From assembly GCF_017357525.1 (NCBI RefSeq), contig NZ_CP036172.1:1462561-1526560 (forward strand): a stretch of DNA of 64,000 nt. Direction: 5' to 3'. Numbering within the stretch: the stretch's first letter is position 1; every line of letters starts with the position of its first letter. The notes under the pieces were generated by a model. The model saw only the letters and a list, made by a program, of their open reading frames with translations. It was not told the DNA's origin and made no database searches. The position numbers and the translations under genes were made by a program. Below are positions 8,295 to 17,785 of the stretch, in pieces. The stretch is from Methanofollis aquaemaris. Lineage in GTDB: Archaea > Halobacteriota > Methanomicrobia > Methanomicrobiales > Methanofollaceae.

Positions 8295-9380
8295 ATGGGT
8301 GTCCCGATCGCTCGTCCCCTCCTGGGGACAGAAGAAGCGGACGCGGTCTCAGCCGTCCTTGCCTCCGGGATGGTAGCCCAGGGTGAACAGACTGCGAGGT
8401 TTGAGGAAGAGTTCGCTGGTTTCTGCGGCGCATCACATGCCGTGGCGACGAATTCAGGGACGTCCGCCCTCCACGCAGCGCTGCTCGCCGCAGGCGTGGA
8501 GCCCGGCGACGAGGTGATCGTTCCGGCTTTCTCCTTCATCGCCACGGCGACGGCGGTCTCGATGTGCGGGGCGACCCCGGCCTTTGCCGATGTCGAAGAG
8601 GCGACGGCGACCATCGACCCCGAGTCGGCCGCGACACTGGTGACGCCCAGGACAAAGGCCGTCATCGGCGTCCACCTCTACGGTCAACCCTGCGATGCAG
8701 GGGCCATCAATGATCTCTGTGCCGATAGGAATCTCATCTTCATCGAAGACGCCGCCCAGGCCCACGGCGCAGAATATCACGGCAAAAAGACCGGATCACT
8801 CGGAGACCTCGCCTGTTTCTCGTTCTATGCCACCAAGAACATGACCACCGGGGAGGGCGGGATGGTCACGACCGGAGACGATGAGTATGCCACTCATCTC
8901 AGGAGGATCATCAACCATGGCCAGGCCGAGAAATACCTCCACACCGAACTCGGCTACAACTACCGGATGACCGATATCGCCGCAGCCGTCGGGCGGGTGC
9001 AACTCGAAAAACTCCCGGCATTCAACCAGCGCCGCCGGGAGACGGCCACCTATTATACCAGACACATCCGCGTCGGCGGGCTGCTGACCCCGGTCGTCAC
9101 CCCTGACCGGAGTCATGTCTGGCACCAGTATGTCATGCGGGCCACCCCGGCATGTCCGTTGAGTCGGGATGACCTGATGGCACGACTGAGAAAGAAGGGG
9201 ATCGGGACGGCCGTCCACTATCCTGTTCCCATCAACAAACAGCCGCTCTATCAGGCGAAATTTTCGTCCTGCCCGGTCTCCGAGCGTCTCGCCGCCTCGG
9301 TCTTCTCCATTCCGGTTCACCCCGCCGTCAACGACGAGGAACGGGCATATATTGCCGCAACGATCAACGAGGTGGTCTGA
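8295..9380 (+). CDS. wbpE: PLP-dependent 3-aminotransferase (DegT/DnrJ/EryC1/StrS family, WbpE-like)
   Basis: About 361 residues. It begins VPIARPLLGTEEADAV, typical of the family. EDAAQAHGAEY carries the pyridine-interacting Asp near residue 156, and the PLP-binding lysine lies in FSFYATKNMTTGEGG. It would aminate the 3-keto group of UDP-2-acetamido-3-keto-glucuronate. A GTG at 8286 is an alternative start; the ATG at 8295 fits the homologous N-terminus better. It is followed within two bases by the oxidoreductase that would supply its keto substrate. Confidence 0.87.
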   Translation: MGVPIARPLLGTEEADAVSAVLASGMVAQGEQTARFEEEFAGFCGASHAVATNSGTSALHAALLAAGVEPGDEVIVPAFSFIATATAVSMCGATPAFADVEEATATIDPESAATLVTPRTKAVIGVHLYGQPCDAGAINDLCADRNLIFIEDAAQAHGAEYHGKKTGSLGDLACFSFYATKNMTTGEGGMVTTGDDEYATHLRRIINHGQAEKYLHTELGYNYRMTDIAAAVGRVQLEKLPAFNQRRRETATYYTRHIRVGGLLTPVVTPDRSHVWHQYVMRATPACPLSRDDLMARLRKKGIGTAVHYPVPINKQPLYQAKFSSCPVSERLAASVFSIPVHPAVNDEERAYIAATINEVV

Positions 9381-9381
9381 G

Positions 9382-10293
9382 ATGGATGCAGGCGTCATCG
9401 GGACCGGGGTGATGGGCAGAAACCACGTCAGGGTCTACTCCGAACTCAAGGAGGTCGAAACCACCTATGTCTACGACCTCGACACCGCGGCCGCAGAACA
9501 GGTCGCGGCGACGACCGGTGCGGAGGTCTGTACCTCGATGGACGAACTCCTCAGGAAGGCCGAGTGCGTCTCGGTCTGTGTCCCGACCCCCTATCACTTC
9601 TCGACCGCACGCCAGGTCATCAACGCCGGGGTCAACACCCTCATCGAGAAACCGATCTGCCTCACCGCAGAAGAGGGCGAACAACTCCTCGCCGAGATCC
9701 CTGACGACATCACCGTCGGCGTCGGACACATTGAACGCTTCAACCCCATCGTCGAGGAGATCAAAGGCCTGGTCACCAATCCGCTCTATGTCCAGGTCTC
9801 CAGGCACAACCCGACCTCCGCCAGGGTCACCGGTTCCTCGGTCGTCGAGGATCTGATGATCCACGACATCGACGTCGTCCTCAACGCCCTCTTCTCGGGA
9901 TCGCACACCCTCACCAGCACCGGCACCCAGGACATCGCCTCGGCCCTCTTCACCTTCGGTACCACCCCGGTCTACCTCTCGGCCTCAAGGAAGGCCTCCA
10001 AGAAGGTACGGACGATCTATATCGAGGAGGAGGAGGCGACGATCGAGGGCGACTTCATGACCCAGGAGGTCTATGTCTACCGCAAGCCGGGGGCGTACGG
10101 TCTGGAGGACGGCCATTACCGGCAGGAGAACATCATCGAGAAAGTACTCGTCAACAAGGTCGAGCCCCTCAAGACCGAACTCCAGGCCTTTGTCCGCGCA
10201 GCGCGGGACGGGACGCCCTTCCCGGTCACACCGGCACAGGGACTTGCAAACCTCAGGGTCTGCGAAGAGATCAAGAAAGGGCTCCTCGCCTGA
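9382..10293 (+). CDS. wbpB: Gfo/Idh/MocA-family oxidoreductase (WbpB-like)
   Basis: About 303 residues. The N-terminal Rossmann fold shows VIGTGVMGRNHVRVYSEL, and the family signature EKPICLTAEEGEQL lies near residue 90. As a WbpB homologue it would oxidise the 3-hydroxyl of UDP-GlcNAc-uronate to the 3-keto sugar used by the aminotransferase. The open frame extends ten codons upstream, but GAGGTGGTC ahead of the ATG at 9382 and the family N-terminus support this start. Context is the main support for the substrate. Confidence 0.85.
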   Translation: MDAGVIGTGVMGRNHVRVYSELKEVETTYVYDLDTAAAEQVAATTGAEVCTSMDELLRKAECVSVCVPTPYHFSTARQVINAGVNTLIEKPICLTAEEGEQLLAEIPDDITVGVGHIERFNPIVEEIKGLVTNPLYVQVSRHNPTSARVTGSSVVEDLMIHDIDVVLNALFSGSHTLTSTGTQDIASALFTFGTTPVYLSASRKASKKVRTIYIEEEEATIEGDFMTQEVYVYRKPGAYGLEDGHYRQENIIEKVLVNKVEPLKTELQAFVRAARDGTPFPVTPAQGLANLRVCEEIKKGLLA

Positions 10294-10312
10294 GTGAGAG
10301 AGAAGGCACACC

Positions 10313-11746
10313 ATGACAGACACACTCAGCGAACTGATCAAAGCACGGGGGCCGATCCGACGGATCGGGGTTGTCGGGATGGGCTATGTCGGCACCCCGG
10401 CCGCCGCCCTCTTCGCCGACTTACCAGAAATCAAAGAAGTTATTGGTTTTGAACGCGGCTCTCCCGTCTCGGAGGAGAAAGTCGCCACCCTCAACCGCGG
10501 CGAGTGTCCGCTGAAAGGAGAGGAACCAGGGCTTGCCGAACTGATCAAAAAGGTCGTGGCGGCCGGCACCTTCAGGGCCACCGGCGACTATGCCCCGGTC
10601 ACCGACCTGGACGCCGTGACCATCTCGGTCCAGACACCGTTCAGGAACAAAAAAGACCTGATCCCCGACTACACCCCCCTTAAAAGCGCACTCCGTTCGG
10701 TCGGCGAGCACCTAACCGAAGGGACGCTTGTCGTCGTCGAGTCGACGGTCACCCCCGGCACCACCGTCGGCATGGCCAGGGAGATTCTGGAGGAGGCCTC
10801 CGGCCTCGTTGCCGGGGAGGGCTTTGCCCTGGCGCACGCCCCCGAGCGGGTGATGGTCGGGCGGTTGCTCAAAAACATCAAGGAACACGACCGGTGCGTC
10901 GGCGGGATCGACGAGGCGAGCACCGCCCGCGCCGTCGAACTCTACGCCCCGCTCCTCACCGCCGGCCATGTCATCCCGATGACCGCCACCGCCGCCGAGG
11001 TCACCAAGACCGCCGAGAACACCTTCCGAGACCTCCAGATCGCCGCCGCAAACCAGCTCGCCCTGTACTGCGAGGCGATGGGCGTCAACTTCTACGAGGT
11101 CCGCACCGGTATCGCCTCGCTCAAGGGCGAGGGGATCACTCGCGCCATCCTCTGGCCCGGGGCTGGCGTCGGCGGCCACTGTCTCACCAAGGACACCTAT
11201 CACCTGGAGCGGGGAGTGCGGGCCCCCGGAGCAGGGGCCCTCGACTTCCCGGCGGACCGCGAGTCCCTGTACACCCTCGCACGAGGGATCAACGACTTCA
11301 TGCCCCATCACATGCTCACCCTGACCGGATCTGCACTTGAACAGGCCGACAAGGATCTGGACGGCGCAAAGATCGCCCTCCTCGGATGGGCCTTCATCGC
11401 AGACTCAGACGATGCCCGCGAGAGTCCTTCCGAGACCTATTACGAGGCCGCAACCGCCGCCGGGGCAGAGGTCAGGGTCCACGACCCGTGGGTCAGGCAT
11501 GCCGACGAAGCGGAGATCTCAGACGATCTCGAAGCGGTGCTCTCAGGCGCCGACGCCGTCGCCCTTTTTACCGCCCACCGTGAATACCGCAGCCTCGATC
11601 CCGAGAGGGTGAAGACCCTCTGCGGATGCGAACACCCGGCCGTCATCGACGGAAGGAACCTCATCGCACCCGACCCCTGGATCGAGGCCGGGTTCTCATA
11701 CCGCGGCATCGGGAGAGGCGACAGAAACACCCACACCCTCCGGTGA
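10313..11746 (+). CDS. wbpA: nucleotide sugar 6-dehydrogenase (UDP-GlcNAc dehydrogenase type, WbpA-like)
   Basis: 477 residues of the UDP-glucose/GDP-mannose dehydrogenase family. The N-terminal NAD-binding motif is IGVVGMGYVGTPAAALFA. The central domain has ESTVTPGTT, HAPERVMVGR and EVTKTAENTFRDLQIAAANQLA, and the catalytic cysteine is in GAGVGGHCLTKD. The C-terminal UDP-binding domain has LLGWAFIADSDDARESPS. It oxidises C6 of an N-acetylhexosamine nucleotide in two steps to a uronic acid. The neighbours favour UDP-GlcNAc; UDP-ManNAc is the alternative. Confidence 0.87.
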   Translation: MTDTLSELIKARGPIRRIGVVGMGYVGTPAAALFADLPEIKEVIGFERGSPVSEEKVATLNRGECPLKGEEPGLAELIKKVVAAGTFRATGDYAPVTDLDAVTISVQTPFRNKKDLIPDYTPLKSALRSVGEHLTEGTLVVVESTVTPGTTVGMAREILEEASGLVAGEGFALAHAPERVMVGRLLKNIKEHDRCVGGIDEASTARAVELYAPLLTAGHVIPMTATAAEVTKTAENTFRDLQIAAANQLALYCEAMGVNFYEVRTGIASLKGEGITRAILWPGAGVGGHCLTKDTYHLERGVRAPGAGALDFPADRESLYTLARGINDFMPHHMLTLTGSALEQADKDLDGAKIALLGWAFIADSDDARESPSETYYEAATAAGAEVRVHDPWVRHADEAEISDDLEAVLSGADAVALFTAHREYRSLDPERVKTLCGCEHPAVIDGRNLIAPDPWIEAGFSYRGIGRGDRNTHTLR

Positions 11747-11752
11747 TCACCC

Positions 11753-12901
11753 ATGAAAATTCTGCTCGTTTCAACCCAGGACTACATCCACCACCCGGTC
11801 CCGTCACGCCACCACTACATCTTCGAGGAACTCGCCACCAGACATGAGGTGCATGTCCCTCATTTCCATGTGAGCAACGGGCCCGAGCGGCCCACCCGCC
11901 TCCATGTCCACGAGGCGACCCTCTTCCCCTTCAAGAGTCCGGTTCTCCATTACACGACAAACGCCCCCTATCATGCGGCGGTGATGAACCGGATCATCAA
12001 GGAAAATGAGATCGACGTGGTGGTCGCAGGCCACCTCCTCGCAGGAACCGCAGTGATCAGGGCCGCACAGAAGAGAGAGATCCCTGTCGTCTTCGACCTG
12101 AAAGACTGGCTCCCTGACTCTGCAGCGGCCTATTATCATAACCCCCTCCTGAAGGATACCATCTACAAGACTGTCTGGGCAATCACCAGATACAATCTCG
12201 ACCACAGCACGGCGATCACAACCGTATCTCCGTCACTGGTCGATCGGCTCAAAGAGCATGGTTATTCTTCTCAGTTGATCACAAACGGGGTGAATACTGA
12301 TTATTTCAAACCGATGGACGACTCGGCAAAGAGAGAAGTCCTCGGAATACCTGAAGATACCTTTGTAGTTGGGTTCTCCGGCAGTATTGAACGGTTTTTC
12401 GACCTTGAATGGGTTATAAAATCCTTCAAAAAAGTTCTTGCCTTCCATGAAAATTCGGTTCTCCTGATCGTCGGCGGTTCACTCTTCACGACTTATGACC
12501 AGGAACTCAAGATCCTAGCAGAACGCCTTGGACTGAAAGACAAAATCATCTTCACCGGAACCGTCCCTTACCCGGAGATGCCTGAATATGTCGCCTGCAT
12601 GGACGTATGTCTTATTCCATTCTCATCTGCGACCTGGGACAATATCGCCCTCCCGAACAAGTTCTTCGAGTACTCAGCCTGCGGCAAACCGATCCTCTCT
12701 ACTCCAGTCCCTGATGTGATGAAGATCGCACAGGAGAACTACATTGTCTACCGCTCGGAAGAAGAATTCCTGGAACAAATAAAGGACTTGATCCAGACAC
12801 CGCGCCGGTATGACCTTGATCTCTCTGATTACAGCTGGAAGGTGAAGGCACAGGAGTTCGAGGATCTCTTCACCAGACTTCTCCGGAATGGTCGATCATA
12901 A
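11753..12901 (+). CDS. glycosyltransferase, GT4/GT-B type
   Basis: About 382 residues with a GT-B fold. The N-terminal acceptor domain contains HHPVPSRHHYIFEEL; the C-terminal domain has VVGFSGSIERFFDLEWVIKSF, LLIVGG, IIFTGTVPYPEMPEYV and the donor-binding PNKFFEYSACGKPILST. No membrane segment is obvious. It starts six bases after the dehydrogenase stop behind GGTGATC. Placed between sugar-nucleotide genes and aglB, it probably adds a sugar to the dolichol-linked N-glycan. Codon use in its second half looks somewhat less GC-biased than its neighbours. Confidence 0.85.
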   Translation: MKILLVSTQDYIHHPVPSRHHYIFEELATRHEVHVPHFHVSNGPERPTRLHVHEATLFPFKSPVLHYTTNAPYHAAVMNRIIKENEIDVVVAGHLLAGTAVIRAAQKREIPVVFDLKDWLPDSAAAYYHNPLLKDTIYKTVWAITRYNLDHSTAITTVSPSLVDRLKEHGYSSQLITNGVNTDYFKPMDDSAKREVLGIPEDTFVVGFSGSIERFFDLEWVIKSFKKVLAFHENSVLLIVGGSLFTTYDQELKILAERLGLKDKIIFTGTVPYPEMPEYVACMDVCLIPFSSATWDNIALPNKFFEYSACGKPILSTPVPDVMKIAQENYIVYRSEEEFLEQIKDLIQTPRRYDLDLSDYSWKVKAQEFEDLFTRLLRNGRS

Positions 12902-12912
12902 TTATAATTACA
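12899..12912 (+). promoter_or_regulatory. TATA-like region upstream of aglB
   Basis: The only clearly AT-rich gap in the cluster (12900-12960) contains TTATAATTA about 60 bp before the aglB start. This suggests a separate promoter for the oligosaccharyltransferase. Confidence 0.4.
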
Positions 12913-12973
12913 AGAAATTAAATCATCAGATCACAAAGATCGTTGCAATATCAAAGAAATGCAGAGGTATCAT

Positions 12974-15580
12974 ATGGATTTAACAGCGCTTTCAAAGAAG
13001 CGGAACTACATCGTCATCGGCCTGGTCGCCCTCTTCACCGTGCTTGCACTCTGGGTCAGACTTATCCCGATGGCCGGCCTTACCGCATCAGGGGAGGTGA
13101 ACCTCCTCGGCAACGACGCCTGGTATAACTTCAGGCAGGTCGAATTACTTGTCGCAAACGGGCTTGCATATGCCTGGTTCGACCCGATGACCCTCTACCC
13201 CACCGGCGACACCATCCACTGGGGGCCGCTCTTCACCACCATCGCGGCGGTCTTCACCATCCTCACCGGGGCATCCACCCCGCCAGAGATGGCCGTCGCC
13301 GCTTCAATGATCCCGGCCTTTATGGGCGCGGCGATGGTCCCGCTCGTCTATCTCATCGGCAGGAGACTTGCCGACTGGAAGAGCGGGCTCTTTGCCGCTG
13401 CGTTCATGGCTTTTGTCGGGGGTGCGTATTTTTACCGTTCCATCTTCGGCTTTCTCGACCACCATATCGCAGAGACCCTCTTTGCGACTATCTTTGCCCT
13501 CGCCTATATTGTCGCGATCTCAAAGGGACGCGAGCAGAGCGTGGATCTCAGGTCGGTCGAGACATTGAAACGGCCGGCCATTCTCGGTGCGGTCGCGGGC
13601 GTCGCCTATCTTCTCGGGCTCTTCGTGATGCCGACGATGATCCTCTTCGCCCTGATCGTGGCCATTTACACCCTATTCCAGTTCATCTTCGACGCCTGGC
13701 AGGGACGGGAGAGTGCCGACCTCCTGGTGATCAACACCGTGCTCTTCGCGGTGGCGACCGTCGGGCTCCTCATCTTCGGGCTCAAGCACGAGGGCTTCGG
13801 CTTCGCCAGGTATTCACTCGGGCACGTACTCTCGTACCTGCTGATCATCGCCGGCACCTGGGCACTCTATCTCCTGGCCAGAGTTACAAAGGAACGTCCA
13901 AAATACATATATCCCCTCTCGCTTCTGGGGATCAGTGTCTTCGGCCTCATCGGCATGATGATCGTCGCACCAGACATCTATGCAATCTTTGTCAGTAACT
14001 TCCTCGGTTTCTTTGGCCAATCAGCCCAGATCCTCACTGTCATGGAGGCAGCTCCCTGGAGCTTCGAGAAGGCCTGGTATGCCTTCGGATACGGCCTGGT
14101 CCTGATGGCCGGGGGCCTCGCCGTCCTGGGCTATGGAGCGGTTGCGAAGCGGCGGCCAGAACACCTCTTTGTTCTTGTCTGGTCGGCCCTCCTCCTCATC
14201 TCCACCTGGCGGCACCTCAGGTATGAGTATTACCTCGCCGTCAATGTCGCCCTCCTCGCCGGGCTCTGTGCCGGCACGGTCTTTGACTGGGGATGGAAGG
14301 GGCTTGCAACATCCAGAACGCGCGTTCAACCACAGAAAGAAGAGACGAATACCGGCAAGGGGAAGAAGAAAAACACCCCGAAAAAGTCGGAAAAGAAAGC
14401 CTCCGGGCCGGACCCGATGCAGATCCTCGGCATGATCATAACAGGGATCCTCTCCATCGCCTTCATCTTCACCTCGGCCCAGGCAAACATCGGTTTTTCA
14501 GAGAGCATGGGGTTGTACGGCGGGATGAACCACCCCGACGACCAGCAGTGGCAGGAGGCGCTTTTCTGGATGAATGAGCACACGCCAGACCCGGGCGTCG
14601 ACTACTACCAGATCTATGAGAAGGAAGGCTTCCAGTACCCGCCCGAGTCGTACGGCGTGATGTCCTGGTGGGACTATGGCCACTTTATCACCACCATCGC
14701 CCACCGGATCCCGAACGCCAACCCCTTCCAGCACGGGGTTGTCGGCCCGAACGGCGTTGCAGCCTTCTTCGTGACCGGGGACGAGGACGAAGCGGTAAGG
14801 ATCATGGAGGCCGACGGCACGAAGTACATCATGACCGACTATAAGATGGATAATACCGCGGTATTTGACGCAATGGCGACCTGGGACGATCCTGTGAATA
14901 AATCAGCACCATACAAACCGTATTTCCTCTTCCAGGATCCCGGGAATCCAGGTACATTCCAGACGGCCCAGATGTATGGGCCGGCCTATTTCGAGTCCAT
15001 GACTTCGAAGCTCCACAACTTCGACGGTTCGATGGTCGAACCCTCACAGGTACTCTACGTCGAATATGCCGAAGCAGGGGCGTCCGGGTATTCCATGCCG
15101 GTGATCACCAATGCCGGGATGATGAATGCCACAGAGGCTGAGGCAAAGGTCGGGGCCTTCAATGCCAACGCAAAGTCGGGGATGAAGGCTGCCATCTACG
15201 GGACAGGGAGCCGGGTCGACCTCCCGCCGGAGAAGGTGCCGGCCCTCCATCACTTCAGACTGGTCTTCGAGTCAAGCGGAAGTATACTAAGCGCACTGTA
15301 TCCAGGCACGCCCGACATCAAGAATGTCAAGGTCTTCGAGTACGTTCAGGGCGCGCGGATCAAAGGCGAGGGAACGATCGAGGTTGACCTCGTCACCAAC
15401 ACCGGACGGGCCTTCACCTATCGGCAGGAGAGCGTGAACGGCGAATTCGTGGTGCCGTACTCCACCACCGGGACATCGTACGACGTAAAAGCGACCGGAC
15501 CGTACCGGATCGTCGGGACCGGGACGACCGTCGACGTCCCGGAGAACGCCGTGATGCAGGGGTTGGTCGTCGGGGCATGA
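12974..15580 (+). CDS. aglB: dolichyl-phosphooligosaccharide-protein glycotransferase (STT3 family)
   Basis: Transfers the lipid-linked glycan to asparagine in N-X-S/T sequons on the outside of the membrane. It has about 868 residues, with a dozen or so predicted membrane segments in the first 450, a charged lysine-rich linker near residues 460-485 and a soluble C-terminal domain. The catalytic-domain motif WWDYG occurs in MSWWDYGHFITTIAHR, and an early loop has NDAWYNFRQVE. The ATG at 12974 follows GAGGT and is preferred over one at 12959. It ends the glycan cluster and overlaps the next gene by four bases. Confidence 0.95.
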   Translation: MDLTALSKKRNYIVIGLVALFTVLALWVRLIPMAGLTASGEVNLLGNDAWYNFRQVELLVANGLAYAWFDPMTLYPTGDTIHWGPLFTTIAAVFTILTGASTPPEMAVAASMIPAFMGAAMVPLVYLIGRRLADWKSGLFAAAFMAFVGGAYFYRSIFGFLDHHIAETLFATIFALAYIVAISKGREQSVDLRSVETLKRPAILGAVAGVAYLLGLFVMPTMILFALIVAIYTLFQFIFDAWQGRESADLLVINTVLFAVATVGLLIFGLKHEGFGFARYSLGHVLSYLLIIAGTWALYLLARVTKERPKYIYPLSLLGISVFGLIGMMIVAPDIYAIFVSNFLGFFGQSAQILTVMEAAPWSFEKAWYAFGYGLVLMAGGLAVLGYGAVAKRRPEHLFVLVWSALLLISTWRHLRYEYYLAVNVALLAGLCAGTVFDWGWKGLATSRTRVQPQKEETNTGKGKKKNTPKKSEKKASGPDPMQILGMIITGILSIAFIFTSAQANIGFSESMGLYGGMNHPDDQQWQEALFWMNEHTPDPGVDYYQIYEKEGFQYPPESYGVMSWWDYGHFITTIAHRIPNANPFQHGVVGPNGVAAFFVTGDEDEAVRIMEADGTKYIMTDYKMDNTAVFDAMATWDDPVNKSAPYKPYFLFQDPGNPGTFQTAQMYGPAYFESMTSKLHNFDGSMVEPSQVLYVEYAEAGASGYSMPVITNAGMMNATEAEAKVGAFNANAKSGMKAAIYGTGSRVDLPPEKVPALHHFRLVFESSGSILSALYPGTPDIKNVKVFEYVQGARIKGEGTIEVDLVTNTGRAFTYRQESVNGEFVVPYSTTGTSYDVKATGPYRIVGTGTTVDVPENAVMQGLVVGA

Positions 15581-16560
15581 GGTGTGCTGCGGTCACCGGG
15601 AAGGTGTTTGCCAGGCACGACATGGAGGCCTATCCGGGCACCTCCCATGCCGAGACCGGGGCGCGCCTGCGGGAGGTGCTCACCGGCCTCCCGCCTGATG
15701 TCCCGGTCCGCCCCCCGGTGGCCGCCGACCAGGCGGCGATCGAACGTGTCCATGATCCGGCCTATGTCAGATGGGTCTTCGAGATGGCCCGCGGCGGGCG
15801 ATTTCTGGACGCAAACACCTATATCTCGCCGCAGGGCGTCCAGACGGCAATGATGGCGGCGGGGTCCGCTCATGCCGCCGTCGAGAGGGCCCTGGACGGC
15901 GAGAACTCTTTTGCGCTTGTCCGCCCTCCGGGCCATCATGCCGAACCCGACCGGCAGATGGGCTTCTGCATCTTCAACAACGTGGCCGTGGCCGCGGCAG
16001 AGATCCTGGAGGAGGTGGGCCGGGTGGCGATCCTTGACTGGGATCTGCACCACGGCAATGGGACACAGAAGATCTTTTATTCATCGGAGAACGTGCTCTT
16101 CTGCTCGGTCCATCAACGGGAAAGTTTTCCCGGGACCGGATGGCCCGAGGAGATCGGGACCGGCCGGGGAAAGGGCTGCTCGCTCAACGCCCCGCTGGCG
16201 CCGGGGTCCGGGCTCGCGGATTATCTCCACATCTTCTCGGAGGTCTTTCTCCCGGCGATCCGCGCACACCGTCCCGACGTGGTCATCGTCTCGGCCGGGC
16301 AGGACGGACTCGCCGACGACCCGCACGGTTCGATGCGGCTTGCACCCCGCGACTACGGGGACCTGACCGCACAACTCCTCTCCCTGGACCTCCCGCTGGC
16401 CCTGGTCCTCGAGGGGGGCTACGGCCCCTCGCACGGGCAGGCCGTGGCCTCGATCTTTGCAGCCCTGAAGGGGGGAATCTCTGTTCCTGAAGAGTCAGGG
16501 GTGCCGGGGCGTTCGACGACAGCCCTCGCAGAAAAATTGAAGAGATTGATCTATTACTGA
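15577..16560 (+). CDS. histone deacetylase / acetylpolyamine amidohydrolase family protein
   Basis: 327 residues of the arginase/deacetylase fold. Signatures are RPPGHHAEP, GFCIFNNVAVAA, zinc ligands in DWDLHHGNGTQ, SAGQDGLADDP (usually SAGFDAHxxDP) and LEGGY. It removes acetyl groups from lysines or polyamines; which substrate applies here is unknown. Its ATG overlaps the aglB stop. Its stop overlaps by seven bases the end of the convergent YcaO gene. Confidence 0.9.
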   Translation: MRCAAVTGKVFARHDMEAYPGTSHAETGARLREVLTGLPPDVPVRPPVAADQAAIERVHDPAYVRWVFEMARGGRFLDANTYISPQGVQTAMMAAGSAHAAVERALDGENSFALVRPPGHHAEPDRQMGFCIFNNVAVAAAEILEEVGRVAILDWDLHHGNGTQKIFYSSENVLFCSVHQRESFPGTGWPEEIGTGRGKGCSLNAPLAPGSGLADYLHIFSEVFLPAIRAHRPDVVIVSAGQDGLADDPHGSMRLAPRDYGDLTAQLLSLDLPLALVLEGGYGPSHGQAVASIFAALKGGISVPEESGVPGRSTTALAEKLKRLIYY

Positions 16561-17732
16561 GGCCGCTTTCCCGGGATGCGGTCCTTGTTCATATGGGAGA
16601 CCTCGAAGCCGGGGACGATCACCCGCACCACCGGGACGCAGGTTCTCGTGAGGTCGCAGACCAGGACGTGTTCTGCCACCTTCCCGACCTCGTCGAGGGC
16701 CACCCCGATATCTTCGTCAAAATAGTCGGTGGCAAGGTTCGGGAGAGACTCGATCGGGACATCCTCTGCCTCCCTGAACCACTCTCTGTTGATCCGCTTC
16801 ATCCGGTCATACCCGATCCGCTCCAGGAACTCCTGCCTGCCCGGGTTGACCCGGCCTCCCTGGAGTTGGCTGGCGCGGCTCTGCGCCACCTCGGTGAGCG
16901 CCCTGAGCGCTGCGATCTCCGGGTCGAGATGCGTGCCCGCACCCATCACCAGGAGGGAGGGATCCTTCGTGACCGTGTCATCGGCAGCCGCGGCAACCGT
17001 TGGGATCCCGGTCTTCCCTTCGAGGAGCCAGAGATGGATCGCGATGCCGTTCTCCTCAAAGATCTCAAGGAGATCACGCACCGGCCCGGACGCGCCGACC
17101 GCTATCCTGGTACCCATATTGTGCCGGCGTTCAGCGCTCGATAGGCAATCTCGTTCGATCACCTCAAGAAGAGCATGGAGGACCGCCTCCTCCATTACAT
17201 TGCCCGAGGCAAGCCCGTTGGTATCGGAGATGAAGAGAGGAACGGTCATCCCCAGACAGTCATAGGGATGGAAGACCGCGTTGCTCGGGACCAGGAGTTC
17301 CTCCTCGTTGAGAAGATCCCAACCAGGGGTCCAGTGAAGTTTCTCGTTTTTCTCAAGGGCTCTTGGGAGGATGATTTCCTCGGGATCGAGAGCACGGCGG
17401 TGACCGAGTTCCTCGAAACTCGCATACTCCATATGATCGCCATGATACTCGCCCGAATATCGTTCGACCGCCTCCATCATCGCAGAGACCTTCGCCTGGA
17501 GCGGGCCCTTTCCCTTGCCTGCATGATACTTCGACGCACCGAGTGCGGCGCCAGGGCGGTATGCCGAGAAACACGGGATCCGGAGTCGATCCGATTCGGT
17601 CATCTCCTCGACCGAGACCACACCGATCTCCTCCATGAGGGGCTCGATAACCTTCAGGGTTTCTTCCGGGGATCTCGTACGATGGGTGCCATCGTAAAAC
17701 TGTTTTTCGATGTGGGTGAAGGTGAGGGACAT
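16554..17732 (-). CDS. ycaO: YcaO-domain protein, McrA-glycine thioamidation type
   Basis: 392 residues. YcaO proteins activate backbone amides with ATP; in methanogens a YcaO converts a glycine of methyl-CoM reductase McrA to thioglycine, with TfuA as helper. Visible family features are GASKYHAGKGKGPLQAKVSAMMEAVERYSGEY (ATP site), NGLASGNVMEEAVLHALLEVIERD and EIAALRALTEVAQSRASQLQGGR. No tfuA gene lies in the window. A TATA box about 25 bases upstream of the ATG suggests a leaderless transcript. The methanogen context supports the McrA role, which remains an inference. Confidence 0.85.
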   Translation of the reverse strand: MSLTFTHIEKQFYDGTHRTRSPEETLKVIEPLMEEIGVVSVEEMTESDRLRIPCFSAYRPGAALGASKYHAGKGKGPLQAKVSAMMEAVERYSGEYHGDHMEYASFEELGHRRALDPEEIILPRALEKNEKLHWTPGWDLLNEEELLVPSNAVFHPYDCLGMTVPLFISDTNGLASGNVMEEAVLHALLEVIERDCLSSAERRHNMGTRIAVGASGPVRDLLEIFEENGIAIHLWLLEGKTGIPTVAAAADDTVTKDPSLLVMGAGTHLDPEIAALRALTEVAQSRASQLQGGRVNPGRQEFLERIGYDRMKRINREWFREAEDVPIESLPNLATDYFDEDIGVALDEVGKVAEHVLVCDLTRTCVPVVRVIVPGFEVSHMNKDRIPGKRPQ

Positions 17733-17785
17733 TATAAAGGAATTAGTGGGGTTCTATTTTATACCTTCACGCTCCACAATCCTTC
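17733..17785. promoter_or_regulatory. divergent promoter between ycaO and the DUF2098 gene
   Basis: The 53-bp gap has a TATA-like box for each side: GGTATAAAATAG on the minus strand near 17755-17766, placed to start transcription at about the ycaO ATG, and ATTATAAAGG on the plus strand near 17732-17741. The boxes are so close that the two genes may be regulated together. Confidence 0.6.
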
